In this document: positions 15,101-23,873 of the stretch, one piece after another
How the letters are laid out: each line of letters opens with the position of its first letter
How positions within the stretch are numbered: position 1 is the stretch's first letter
Source: Pomacea canaliculata
Lineage: Eukaryota; Mollusca; Gastropoda; Architaenioglossa; Ampullariidae
NCBI RefSeq assembly: GCF_003073045.1
Contig: NC_037594.1
Span: 24,248,927 to 24,312,926 of the forward strand
Direction: 5' to 3'
DNA: 64,000 nucleotides
The notes under the pieces: model-generated
Database searches by the model: none
What the model was told of the DNA's origin: nothing
Seen by the model: only the letters and a program-made list of their open reading frames with translations
Translations under genes and position numbers: made by a program

Positions 15101-15215
15101 AGTTGGCGAAAAATAAGACATATTTGTAGACAGGACTGATGGCACTTCTGTCCCTCAACTGTTTCATTACTCTCCTCGCTCGGGACTCACTTCTGCGGGG
15201 CGGTCCGTTCGCCAT
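6112..15215 (-). CDS. TSPAN33: Tetraspanin A, TspanC8 subfamily (tetraspanin-33-like), seven coding exons
   Basis: Four-pass membrane protein of 291 residues, joined from exons 15215-15090, 9451-9263, 8787-8599, 7773-7633, 7304-7257, 6850-6734 and 6177-6112. All introns are GT..AG and phase 0. TM1 is about residues 30-54, TM2 about 73-93, TM3 about 106-131 and TM4 about 254-278. The large loop carries eight cysteines (171, 172, 192, 204, 210, 211, 223, 244), including CCG and SVPHSCC, plus an N-glycosylation sequon at N191. Eight loop cysteines define TspanC8 proteins, which in known animals bind ADAM10 and control its exit from the ER and its substrate choice. The LRENTGFLR stretch after TM2 and the YRDDVDMRNFID stretch before CCG also match the family. 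The start at 15215 gives a short basic N-terminus before TM1 and sits in an AACATGGCG context. Tetraspanin B lies about 2 kb upstream in the same orientation. Membership in TspanC8 is secure; assignment to TSPAN33 rather than another member is by eye. Confidence 0.93.
6734..6850 (-). CDS. TSPAN33: Tetraspanin A exon 6 (eighth cysteine, TM4 start)
   Basis: Thirty-nine codons between acceptor TTTCAG and donor GTCAGT. It encodes STIYTRGCLMAIKVL and then the first part of TM4, WIIGGIVIGILIPQ. Confidence 0.93.
7257..7304 (-). CDS. TSPAN33: Tetraspanin A exon 5 (16-codon exon, seventh loop cysteine)
   Basis: A 48-base exon between acceptor TTTTTCAG and donor GTAAGT. It encodes GENINYQCGNNALTKD. 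The position and cysteine match the 17-codon exon 5 of tetraspanin B. Confidence 0.9.
7633..7773 (-). CDS. TSPAN33: Tetraspanin A exon 4 (CCG and SCC motifs of large loop)
   Basis: Forty-seven codons between acceptor TTCCAG and donor GTCAGC. It holds LGCCGV, the DWNENSYFNCT stretch (glycosylation sequon) and KCSVPHSCC, six of the eight loop cysteines. Confidence 0.94.
7973..8325 (+). mobile_element. 3' end of a non-LTR retrotransposon (LINE), degraded, in intron 3 of tetraspanin A
   Basis: On the plus strand, 7973-8107 reads like the C-terminus of a LINE reverse transcriptase ORF: FSFCASKQWNSLL, then HIHYSKSKAVLK, a stop, then LKTFMFKAYYF. This follows the typical W-N-S-L-P...K-S...L-K-T-H-L-F pattern of such proteins. 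The rest is AT-rich 3' tail. It is antisense to the host gene and carries at least one stop, so it is a fossil. Confidence 0.6.
8599..8787 (-). CDS. TSPAN33: Tetraspanin A exon 3 (TM3, start of large loop)
   Basis: Sixty-three codons between acceptor TTACAG and donor GTACGT. TM3 is Ile/Leu/Phe-rich (YYWILSILLLAQVIIIIFVF). It is followed by the helical start of the large loop with AIIRYRDDVDMRNFIDDLQ. Confidence 0.93.
9263..9451 (-). CDS. TSPAN33: Tetraspanin A exon 2 (TM1 end, small loop, TM2)
   Basis: Sixty-three codons between acceptor TTCAG and donor GTATGT. It encodes the rest of TM1 (LAGIAMLVVSTYVLV), the small extracellular loop, TM2 and the conserved cytoplasmic turn GCGGALRENTGFLRA. 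Confidence 0.92.
9790..10029. mobile_element. Non-autonomous DNA transposon (MITE) with terminal inverted repeats, in intron 1 of tetraspanin A
   Basis: The element at 9797-10022 (226 bp) starts TAAGGTGACCAGACG and ends with its reverse complement, CGTCTGGTCACCTTA. It is flanked by a 7-bp direct repeat AGATATA (9790-9796 and 10023-10029), a likely target-site duplication. Inside, the word GCGGGAC or its complement recurs in both orientations. There is no coding capacity. The short TSD and TIRs would suit a hAT-type element, whose usual TSD is 8 bp, but the superfamily is not settled. Confidence 0.75.
10805..10860. promoter_or_regulatory. ETS/YY1-like motif cluster in intron 1 of tetraspanin A
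   Basis: CTTCCGGAAAAATGG (10806-10820) and CACTTCCGG (10849-10857) resemble ETS-factor sites, the first next to a YY1-like AAAATGG. The local sequence (10690-10900) is more GC-rich than the rest of the intron. It could be an internal promoter or enhancer. Motif matching alone supports this. Confidence 0.25.
12701..12762. repeat. 22-bp tandem repeat, about 2.8 copies
   Basis: The unit TTGCTATTATAAAATATATT plus AT occurs at 12701 and 12723 and partly at 12745, inside intron 1 of tetraspanin A. Copies are identical over their shared length. Confidence 0.9.
15090..15215 (-). CDS. TSPAN33: Tetraspanin A exon 1 (start, first half of TM1)
   Basis: Forty-two codons from ATG to the donor GTAAGT. It encodes a basic, Arg-rich cytoplasmic N-terminus (MANGPPRRSESRARR) and the start of TM1 (YKYVLFFANCLFL). 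It ends in phase 0. Confidence 0.9.
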
Positions 15216-15320
15216 GTTGATCTGATGTCGAGTCTCGCCGACTCTCGCGGCCTCGCGATGAAACTTTTCCGAGTTTCGCTGGGCTGCTGGTGTTGTGCAC
15301 CATAAATATTCCTAAACTTT
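15216..15320 (-). promoter_or_regulatory. Putative 5' UTR and proximal promoter of tetraspanin A
   Basis: CpG-rich sequence directly upstream of the A start codon, in contrast with the AT-rich flanks. No TATA box is evident. The start codon lies in AACATGGCG, which matches a YY1 site, as in many TATA-less promoters. The transcription start cannot be placed. Confidence 0.35.
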
Positions 15321-16618
15321 ATTATGGGGGATCTCCACTTTAAAGATACGTTAGCTTTTAACAGATGTCAGTCTTTCTACAGTTTGTCGGTATGTCTCGA
15401 TCAAACGAGTGCACGGTCGTTAGGAGCGACCACTGATGACGTATTGTCTCACTCACGGACGTTGAATACATGTGTTTCATTTGAGTCTTGCACAGTTGCA
15501 CTGGCTTGTATTCTCGTGTACATCCGTGTTTTCAAGGAGTCCTTCAACTAATTGTCAGTGACCTTTAGCATGTACCGCAATGAACGTAACCGATGTCGCC
15601 ATATATATACAGTGGGAACAGCGTCTGTGGGGTACGTGTGTTTGACGGCCGGGTGTCCTTACGTCAAACCAAAGTTACAATTCGTGGTTAAACATATCAA
15701 ACTGGACTCGTTTCTATTAAAATGTTACACAAGCAGCCTAATAGTTGGTCGGGCCTAAAATTAAACTATAACAAACGCACACGAGCACGAACTTACATAC
15801 ACGTATTACACCTACTTAATCACGTTCGTATACTCGCCACAAATAACGCTCATGCTTCATAAATGACTTCAATGTCACTTTTTATTTAATAACTGACACT
15901 GTGAAAGCTTCAAAGTGTATGAAAAAGTTATTTTTAACATGATTAGTAAAAAGAAAAACAAAGCGTAATGATGATCAGTTGTCGCAAAAGAAATCCAAAT
16001 TAAACGTGCTGCGGAGCGAGTGCAGTAAACATTTGTCTGCATCCACTTGAGTGATTTTCAATTTTTATACTGTTTATTTGTATGTATATCTGAAGATATC
16101 ATCTTGCTCTTCTTTTGTCACTTTGCCTGCGGGTTTTCACCTCACTTTTTATCCACTGGTGAGTATAGCACTAGGATTAGGATGTGCTTACAAATTCAAA
16201 GTCTTAAACCACTTGAGATAACTTCGATCTAACTTCAGGACCCACTGTAAATATCTATTAATAATTGCCACTTTTGTACTTACTCGATCCTCCTCCACTC
16301 TGTAGATGTCTTTTTATATTAGTTTAGTAAATTAGTTTGTTTTCCCCTGTAAAGGGCAAGGACTAGACAAAAAGCATACTTTCTTATTCTACCATTTTCG
16401 TAAATAAAGAATTGTCATTCTCTGTCAAACACACACACACTCACAAGGATGGGGAGGGAGAGAGGAAGCGAGGGAGACAAAACAGAGAGACCAGAAAGGA
16501 GATAAGTGAGAGAAAAGAAAAAGAAGAAAATATGCTTTTAAAAGCGTCTTCTTGGTGACATTAACGTTTATATATATGTGACATTTACTGACATTGATGA
16601 TTATCCTTTCTCCTTTCT
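15321..16618. other. Tetraspanin A to B spacer, no gene seen
   Basis: The region between the A promoter and the likely 3' end of B. Frames are short and unrecognised. Purine-rich DNA is seen near 16440-16530. Confidence 0.5.
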
Positions 16619-17223
16619 TTTATTGGACGACGTGTAACATTAAGTAATAGTAAGTTATTTTTTTGGAAAAGATTCACAATCACGCATTCATTTTGCACAA
16701 ATAGTTGCAAGACAGCTGGCATAGATTGCATAGACGGCACAGTAAGTGTTTTGGTAGACACACAAAACTTCTACATTTAATCCCGTCCTGCTTCAGACCG
16801 AAGACCAGGTTTGTTGTAGCACTAGTCGACGATTCGTTCTTGTCACAAAGGCATTTTTTTTTCCTGTATGAGCAATTCACGTCCATGAATATTAATCATT
16901 TTGGGAAGAGCAAGTATGAATCACCGATAACACATTCACAATCAATGTTTGACGTCTGTATTTTTTCAGCAGCTGACCAGTAAGTAACAGTCAGACGCAT
17001 CTGACCTACCTGTAAATCCACCGCTGAAGAATTAGAAATCAGTCGGGCCAGCGACTGTCAGAGCAGATATGTATATGGGCGGGTGGGGGAGAGAGTGGGG
17101 TAGGGGTCACCTGGAGTTTCTCCTCCACTAGTCGCGATCGTAAACACAATGGAACGAAAACATGTCCAGCAGGCAGAAGAGGGTCGCCTATCGCTGTCAC
17201 AATCGCTTCTGCTGCTGCATGTA
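16619..17223 (-). other. Probable 3' untranslated region of tetraspanin B
   Basis: The sequence after the B stop codon. The AATAAA at 16624-16619 (minus strand) is a candidate poly(A) signal about 600 bases after the stop. The boundary is inferred. Confidence 0.4.
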
Positions 17224-17295
17224 TCAGCGTCGCCATTTGTCTTTCTGAGCACGGATCATATCCAGGAGGTTCCTTGTGAGGCAGATGATGAAAAT
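17224..17295 (-). CDS. TSPAN33: Tetraspanin B exon 7 (C-terminus)
   Basis: Twenty-three codons plus TGA after acceptor [24 protein letters not shown] completes TM4, then the tail ends KDKWRR. It matches exon 7 of A in length, phase and a K-W near the end. Confidence 0.88.
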   Translation of the reverse strand: MFIICLTRNLLDMIRAQKDKWRR

Positions 17296-20200
17296 CTGAT
17301 AAAACGAAAGATAAAAAGGAGATGCGAAGAAAAATTCAGTGTGATTAATACTACTCTTAATTTTGCGGGGATGTCAGCATTTCATGACACAGGATTTTAA
17401 TTCTCTCTCTCTTTTATTTTAAAATATTGAAAGCAACTCAATGAAATGTGAACTGTTGGGGAGAGGTAAATGGAAGAAAATTGCCGAGGGAGAGATTTAC
17501 AATCTAGTGTCAAGCCCTGCTCCAAATATCAGAGTCATTAGAGTCAAGTAACATGAGCAGCTACATCCAGCACCATCTAGAAGTCAATGCTGTAACAATG
17601 ATTTCTGACAAGCACGGGCTCTTTGTAAATGTTTTCGAGCGATGATCGAAATTCTCTAGTGTTTTTAGAATCATTCATAGCACAATATTTATTTTCAGCC
17701 GCACCCTTCTTTCCCCTTGCCCCCACAAAATTTCTGTAAAAACTCGATTGTTAACACTGACTCAAAATTGTACTGTCAATAACTCGACAATAGACACAAG
17801 AAAAAAAAAAACAACTAGTCGTTAATATTTATATTTTTTAAAATAAATAAACAAAAAGAAGAGGATATTGTTACTTTACTATCTTAGAAAAATCCAGAGA
17901 TGGTGGGCTAGGTAACAGAAGTTATATTCAGTTATAAAGTGTGACATTATCGCTAGTGCTAAAGAAGGGCGGCTACTCTTCTTGTCTTGTAAGAAGTCGT
18001 GCTGGAGTAGTCGTACCTGTGGGACTAGAATCCCAGCCATCACACCACCTAGAATGAGCATGTTGGAGTCGACCCAGACTCTCAGTGCCTTCAGACACCC
18101 GTCAGTATAGATCTTACTGGTGTCTCCCAGTGTCATCTGCCCATCCTGTCGAGTCGAAAAGCATGAACAATTACACAATGATTGAGAATAAATGCAACAA
18201 AAGTTGACTTCGACATGCGTTCTCTCTCTCTCTCGCACATTATAAAATATATAGATTACATGACCCATTCCTACTTCTGGTGCATTAATCCTGATTTGCA
18301 CAAGAGCATTCCTTACTCTTCGCCCATGTTCACACAGAATCACAGTAAGACTCCTCTACCCCCTCGCTTGCAATGAAGACCACAATTTAAGCCCACAAAA
18401 CAAAATGATTATCAAAGCTTTATCGCTCCGAACTATTAATTACACCAGAAGAATTATCGTTTTTAATGATAGCTTATCCCACAGCTATTCTGTCCTTATT
18501 TCCTTTGAGAGGAAAGTAAACAGTTATTTCACAGGAACGGGTGTTTGAGCGAGCGCGAAGGCTAGAACACTTTGCTAATGCCAACTGACCTTCGCTAGGG
18601 TGTAAATATTGGCCCCGCAGAGCAAATTGATGTTGGATCCCTGCAAGGACAGTAATGTCATGTTAATACAGAGACAGAGTTAGTCACCAGAATGGCTGCA
18701 CTGATGATGATGAGGGGGAGGAGGACGAGGAAAAGGAGGAGGACAGACAAACAGACGGACGGACAGACAGAAACAAAGACACTAATCGACTATTTCAGTG
18801 ACCGATATACATTTGCACGCAAACACGGGATTGGGGAGACGGGGAAAGGGAGGATGGGGTCGCTTTCGTCTTCTAGTTTGCTGCACTTTGACCTACCGGT
18901 AGAATCCTGCAGCAGGAAGGAGGCACAGAACATCTCTCGGGACTCTCGTTCTGAAGACTGCAGTTGAAGTAAGGGTTTTGGTTCCAGTCTTCGTAGCCTT
19001 TTTCCGAATCGGTCTGACCGCAGCAGCCGAGCTAAGAAGAAGGACCGTAGCTGTAATAGGCATGCCCGCTACATCGCCATCGACATCGCTACTATCACCG
19101 ATAATATTCCAAGCTTTTCGTTTACACACACACACACAGAGGATTGCTCCTCAAGCAACTTTTACAGAAACGCATAATCAGAATGTCAAACAAGAGGGCG
19201 GCGGGAGGACTGACCGAGCTCTGGATGTTGTCGATGAGGTCGCGCATATCGTTGTCGTCACGGTAGCTGACGATGGCCTGGCGGAAAAGGTTGTCTGGGA
19301 AGATGACATTGCGGACATCAGGCAGGTAGTAGGCGAGGAAAAAACACACCGTTAGTCCCACTTCGAGAAGAAGGAAGATGGCCAGACTGTAGTAGAACTG
19401 CAGTTCCAAACGAACAATAAGCAATCTTTTGGAATATATTGGTGAAACCTTAGCAATAAAACCCGCATCTGCCCTTTGCATGTGAATAGAAAGAAGTTAA
19501 CAGAAAAGTCTGGGATTATTTAATATATATAAATAAGCCACTTTCTTAACATAATGATGATAATAATGACGACGATGAATGATGATGATCTCGTGTAAAG
19601 CTCAGATTGTCAGTAGTAAATGACTCATTGAGCTGACATATCTTTTGATAGAAGATAAGGAAATGTTGACACCAAGACATGGCTTCAACAGCTTCAGAAA
19701 GGCAGCCACCCGTGATACTGTCACGACCGTCACTCACTCACTATTTTCAGAAAAGCAGTGTTCTCTCGGAGGGACCCCATGCACCCGAAGAAGGCCAGCG
19801 CGAAGACGAGGGATCCCGCTAGGCACATGTCACAAGCAGGGTCCAGGAAGAAGTCGATGGCGTCGTGGACAGTCTTCTCCTTAAGAACGAGAATGTAGGT
19901 CCCCATGGCCATGAGGGCTAGGCCACGATCTGTGTGACACAAAACAATGACAATGACAATTGTGTGACACAAAACAATGACAATGGTGTGACACAAGAAA
20001 GAACCAGTAACCTGTCGTGACAAAATCTGTTTTGGCTGTTTTGTACTGGTAAATGCAGTTGACACTTGCATGTCACCAATAAATGACTTATGGGAATCGT
20101 GTAAATGAAATAAAATAAAATACAATAAAAAATAAAGGAACAGATTAGGCTGGGTCACTCGATCCAGTTTGTGTAGCTGGGTATGAGTGTACTTGTGGGT

Positions 20201-21439
20201 GTGCATGATCTCGATGGATTTTAGTGGATAAAATAAAGTGTAAATAAAGATTTCCGGCACATAAAGTTTTCAAGTATTGGAACCACAGTCGGCAAGAACT
20301 CAACGAGGTTGAAAAGTGGGTTTGGAGCTTTCCGTACAAGTGTACCCGCAGTGTAAGGTATATTTATAAAAATACTCATAACACAAGGTACATTTCTGGA
20401 GTGGAAAATGCCGACATTGTAGCTTGAGAATTTACAATCACTAAGGGAGCTTGGCCACAACACTTCATCTTCAACCCGCAAATGCAGTTTTTTCTCCTGT
20501 GTTGGGTTTGCTCTGTTGTTGTTTGTACGGATACCAGAAAGAAATAAAGAATCCAACATACAATAAACAAAGAGGCCTGCCACACATGCAAACGAACACT
20601 GCTAAACATCTTGAAATCTTATTGTTACGACCACCCATATCTTGGCCGGATTTCAGGATGTACACCCAAGCTCTTCTTTTATCAGACGATTACACTTGAC
20701 CTCTGAATATACACTTTAAACGAGCTTGTATTTTAAAGCGGTAAAAGCCACATTAAAGGCCTATCGACACAGATAAACCCTTGTTATCTTTCTCTTTGCC
20801 TTTTTTAAATGAGAGTGCAATGAGTGAACGAGATGTAGTAACGCACCCAACAACTATTTATGTTGTGTAGATAGATGCTATATAAAATTATCTCGGTTCT
20901 TACTCCGCCAGTTTAAAAAAAAGATACCCATGATCTTTCTCTTATCTAATCGTTTTAGTACTTCGTACCTTGCTTTGGCCCATGTCTCGAGATCGACAAA
21001 AAATAACATGAAACTGTTTGCAAAAATTAGTATTTTTGTAAAAACGAATGTCTTACATATAAATATATAAATATGTAAACTGGTAGGGATGTAAAATTAA
21101 ATAAGAAGAAATGACATCAAAAACAAAAGACACGACACTTGATTAATAAATAGTAAATCAAGAACAAAAATACATACAGAGACAGTAAATACATAATAAA
21201 TAAAGAAAGAAAACATGACTCATAGTAAATAAATAAAATTAATAAATACTTATACAGTAAAAGCAAGGTGCTGACATACTTACAAACATGAGGAAGTTTT
21301 CAAAGAAGAGTGTATACTTGGTGCAAACCCCTATTTCGCTTCTGTTCTTCCGTCGGAGCAGCCGTTGCCGGAGGGTCCCCCCGGTTCCCACGGGCCTGTG
21401 CTCCGGCCGCTGCTGGCCAGTGGACTTGGCCCCCGTCAT
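17224..21439 (-). CDS. TSPAN33: Tetraspanin B, TspanC8 subfamily (tetraspanin-33-like), seven coding exons
   Basis: Paralogue of tetraspanin A, about 304 residues, from exons 21439-21284, 19929-19742, 19397-19215, 19031-18897, 18640-18590, 18145-18017 and 17295-17224. Introns fall at the same positions as in A and are otherwise phase 0. Eight large-loop cysteines ([28 protein letters not shown]) place it in TspanC8, the group of ADAM10 partners. Four membrane segments, [11 protein letters not shown] after TM2 and [13 protein letters not shown] before CCG also fit. The start is taken at 21439 because GACCATGA is a good initiation context and matches the N-terminus of A; an in-frame ATG at 21523 would add 28 residues. 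Oddity: the canonical acceptor of exon 2 gives 188 bases instead of the 189 in A, so the exon 1-2 join is out of frame with the best donor (see findings). Everything after that point is well supported. Confidence 0.9.
18017..18145 (-). CDS. TSPAN33: Tetraspanin B exon 6 (eighth cysteine, TM4 start)
   Basis: Forty-three codons between acceptor CGACAG and donor GTACGA. It encodes [16 protein letters not shown] and the first part of TM4, [14 protein letters not shown]. Confidence 0.92.
18590..18640 (-). CDS. TSPAN33: Tetraspanin B exon 5 (17-codon exon)
   Basis: A 51-base exon between acceptor TTGCAG and donor GTCAGT. It encodes [17 protein letters not shown] and supplies the seventh loop cysteine. 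Confidence 0.88.
18897..19031 (-). CDS. TSPAN33: Tetraspanin B exon 4 (CCG and SCC motifs)
   Basis: Forty-five codons between acceptor CTTAG and donor GTAGGT. It holds [18 protein letters not shown] (glycosylation sequon) and [13 protein letters not shown]. Confidence 0.92.
19215..19397 (-). CDS. TSPAN33: Tetraspanin B exon 3 (TM3, start of large loop)
   Basis: Sixty-one codons between acceptor CTGCAG and donor GTCAGT. TM3 is [20 protein letters not shown]. It is followed by loop helix [19 protein letters not shown]. Confidence 0.92.
19742..19929 (-). CDS. TSPAN33: Tetraspanin B exon 2 (TM1 end, small loop, TM2)
   Basis: Follows acceptor CACACAG and ends at donor GTGAGT. It is 188 bases long: two bases, then 62 codons starting [14 protein letters not shown] and ending [12 protein letters not shown]. 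The left edge could differ by a base or so because of the frame problem at the exon 1-2 join. Confidence 0.85.
19930..19996. repeat. Tandem repeat at the exon 2 acceptor of tetraspanin B
   Basis: TGTGTGACACAAAACAATGA recurs at 19931 and 19961, about 30 bases apart, with a third partial copy (GTGTGACACAA) near 19986. Read on the minus strand, the acceptor's TTTTGTGTCACACA is repeated. Only the copy next to exon 2 has the AG. Confidence 0.85.
21284..21439 (-). CDS. TSPAN33: Tetraspanin B exon 1 (start, first half of TM1)
   Basis: Fifty-two codons to donor GTAAGT: a basic N-terminus, then [17 protein letters not shown]. The donor position corresponds exactly to that of exon 1 of A. A second possible donor, GTATGT, lies four bases further on and would end the exon at 21280. 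Confidence 0.85.
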
Positions 21440-21600
21440 GGTCAGTCGCAGCTGTTGTCGGCCGAGTGCACTGACCCTTGACCCTTGGTGTAAGAGTCGA
21501 GGTAAGTAGTAGGTCTCGTGCAACCTTTGACTGAGGTCTCAAGCTGCTGTGTTCTGTACAATGGGGGCAAAAGGTCAGTCACGCTTATCTTCGTTTGCGC
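21440..21600 (-). promoter_or_regulatory. Putative 5' UTR of tetraspanin B
   Basis: The frame stays open upstream to an ATG at 21523. A possible splice acceptor, GACAACAG, lies 12 bases before the chosen ATG, so a non-coding first exon further upstream is possible. No TATA box is evident. Confidence 0.25.
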
Positions 21601-22731
21601 CGTGTCTGAAAGAATAGAAAAACACACAAAGAGGAAGTGACGACACAGCAGTGTGTTTACAGGTGTGCAGGTATCCTGTATGGTAATGAAACCCAATCGT
21701 AGCCTGGTGAATTTCGCTACGAAAAAAAAAAAAAATGTTCTGTACCACAAGTACTGCTAATTTTTTAACATATATTCATAGATACATAAATAGATTTAAC
21801 TGTCTAATGTCGCTTTCAGAACCAAAAATATTAATGATAATAAAAAAGGTCGCTCAGAGCTATAGTGCTTTATGCACGTTCAACACGAATAGACTCGTCA
21901 TATATAATAAAGAGATTAGCGATTGCTGAATTTTAAACAGTTTACAGTTTATGGGTTTATAAATTAAAAAGCCAATTTTGTCTGCGCACACATTCTCTGT
22001 TTCTGGGTGACTATATGTGTGTCTGTATGCCTGTGTGTTGAAGAGGAGAAAGATTTACAGTGGGAGGAGGTGAGAGATAGAGGGGAAAGAAACAAAAGAG
22101 GAGAGAGAATAAATTTCAGCGCCTGCTTGTGTTCCTCATAAATAAGCCAACAAAACAAGTTGCAATAATGAGAAAAACGATGTGGACACTCGTAAGCCAA
22201 GCAAAAAGCTTCAATCACATTTGCAGTCAGTGTGATTATGGTCGTCGGGTAAAGAACTAAGCTGTTAAATCAGGTGACACTCAACACCACCAAGTTTTTC
22301 TCTCTAGTCGACCAGGAAGACAAGTCCTTGCGTCCAATAAACGGGTAGCTACTGATATATTACCTTTCTTTCTTACACACACACACCCAGCTTATACCTC
22401 AGCTGAACAGAAAGTTGACCGACAAGTTTTCCTACAGAAGCACATTTTATTACTGATGTCATGGTCACTTGGGAGATGTATCAATAAGTATTAGTTCTTG
22501 TTTATTTTTATCTGTTTACATGTTGAGTCTCGAAGACAAAAGACAATGGATAATACATGCTGGGAAAATGTTCGGGCAAATTATATAACCTGCTATTAGT
22601 CCCGCCATTCATCATCAATTTCTATTTCTTCTTTTTCCTCCTGTCTTCATGCTGTCAGTCCCACAAGTTAGAAGCTGCTCTTTGCAAGACCATATCATAG
22701 TAAAACATCGAAATAGTTATCACGGAAACTT

Positions 22732-22883
22732 TCAGTATCGGTAACATCTCTGACCCACGTGATACCTGATAACGAGGTCTCTATATGTAACAGTATATTG
22801 TCCTTGTGGGAAGTAAGTTGTATCGATGCAAGTTTCTTTCCTGATTATGCTTGAGGACTGGGATGAATCAGCAAGAAGACCTG
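22732..22883 (-). other. Orphan terminal-exon candidate, unrecognised family
   Basis: A long pyrimidine-rich tract and an AG (22885-22884, minus strand) precede an open frame of about 50 codons that ends at a TGA (22734-22732). The peptide includes KETCIDTTYFPQGQYTVTYR and ends HVGQRCYRY. Its composition looks like a folded, perhaps extracellular, domain with two cysteines. No partner exon or family was recognised. It could be the last exon of a gene further right on the minus strand, or chance. Confidence 0.25.
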
Positions 22884-23738
22884 CTGTGTTACAGTTGAGA
22901 CAATCATAGTAAAATGAGCCGAGAGACAAAAATATGAGAGACAAGAAGGTGTTGTCTTGTGCTAGACTTCTATTGTGAGAATGTAAAAATAAAATAATTA
23001 TGGACGACCTGTACGTTTCCCGACTTGAACAATGACAACTATTATAGTCTGCACCCACTGCACCCTTTGTACCCTAAGGTGCCACACCCTAACTTGCGGA
23101 TATAAACGATGTATGTACCCTGAATGACATCACACGCATGTATCCCTGGAGCTGTGTAGAACATGGTAGAGAGTTCAATTCCTAGCAAACCCTACAGAAG
23201 GTTGAAACCCATACTTGAACTATGAGTGCCACCTGCCGGGTACTCGAAGCTTTTTAAACATCGCAGCATTCCCTTTTTATAATTGTTTTCCCTGTGATAA
23301 TAGCTGGAGTGACTATAAGTAAGGACAATTTAAGAGTTCAGTAAAATATTCCAGTTTCAGTTTCTTACTCCTTTTCTCTCTCTCTCTTTACTTTTCCCTC
23401 TCCCTACCCGACCCAATACAAAAGAAGTGACAACAAGGCGCCTAGCTAGTCGGGTGTTCAAATGTCACGAACATGTGTGTTCTTAAATGGGTACGACTGT
23501 ACTGTGCAAATATTCAGTTGGCAAATAATGGAAAAAACCGATGTTCGTAGCATTCAAGCTCGTTAAATGTCGAATTAATGACAATGAACAATGACTTTTG
23601 TCATCACCAACTGTAAGCCTATCTACACCTCCATAACAATCTTATTAACATAACTGCTGATGTTAGACAACACGTTTACCTTCTCGCTCTTCACACAAGT
23701 CTTGTCCTCTCTGCGTCGTTTTTGTGGATGTCAGTGTG

Positions 23739-23753
23739 GTTTCTATGGTAACC
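23739..23753. promoter_or_regulatory. X-box-like (RFX) motif
   Basis: GTTTCTATGGTAACC resembles the RFX X-box (complement GGTTACC AT AGAAAC). It lies in a locally GC-richer stretch (23690-24050) about 2.3 kb upstream of the tetraspanin B start. Motif only. Confidence 0.25.
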
Positions 23754-23849
23754 AAGAACTGGACGAGTGGAGCTGAGGTCCCGCCTCGTGCTCACAGCGG
23801 TTAGTCAATGTCTCGTGTCGCTGCTGTCCCAACTGAGGACACGCGAGGG

Positions 23850-23873
23850 CCAGCCAGCCAGCCAGCCAGCCAA
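23850..23873. repeat. CAGC tetranucleotide repeat
   Basis: About six copies of CCAG/CAGC, within the GC-rich stretch upstream of tetraspanin B. Confidence 0.8.

Noticed and set aside
19730..20260. Reading tetraspanin B exon 2 as part of a single 176-codon exon
   Set aside because: The part before RGLALMAMG is the translated tandem repeat and AT-rich intron. A splice acceptor and homology to gene A place the exon start at about 19929.
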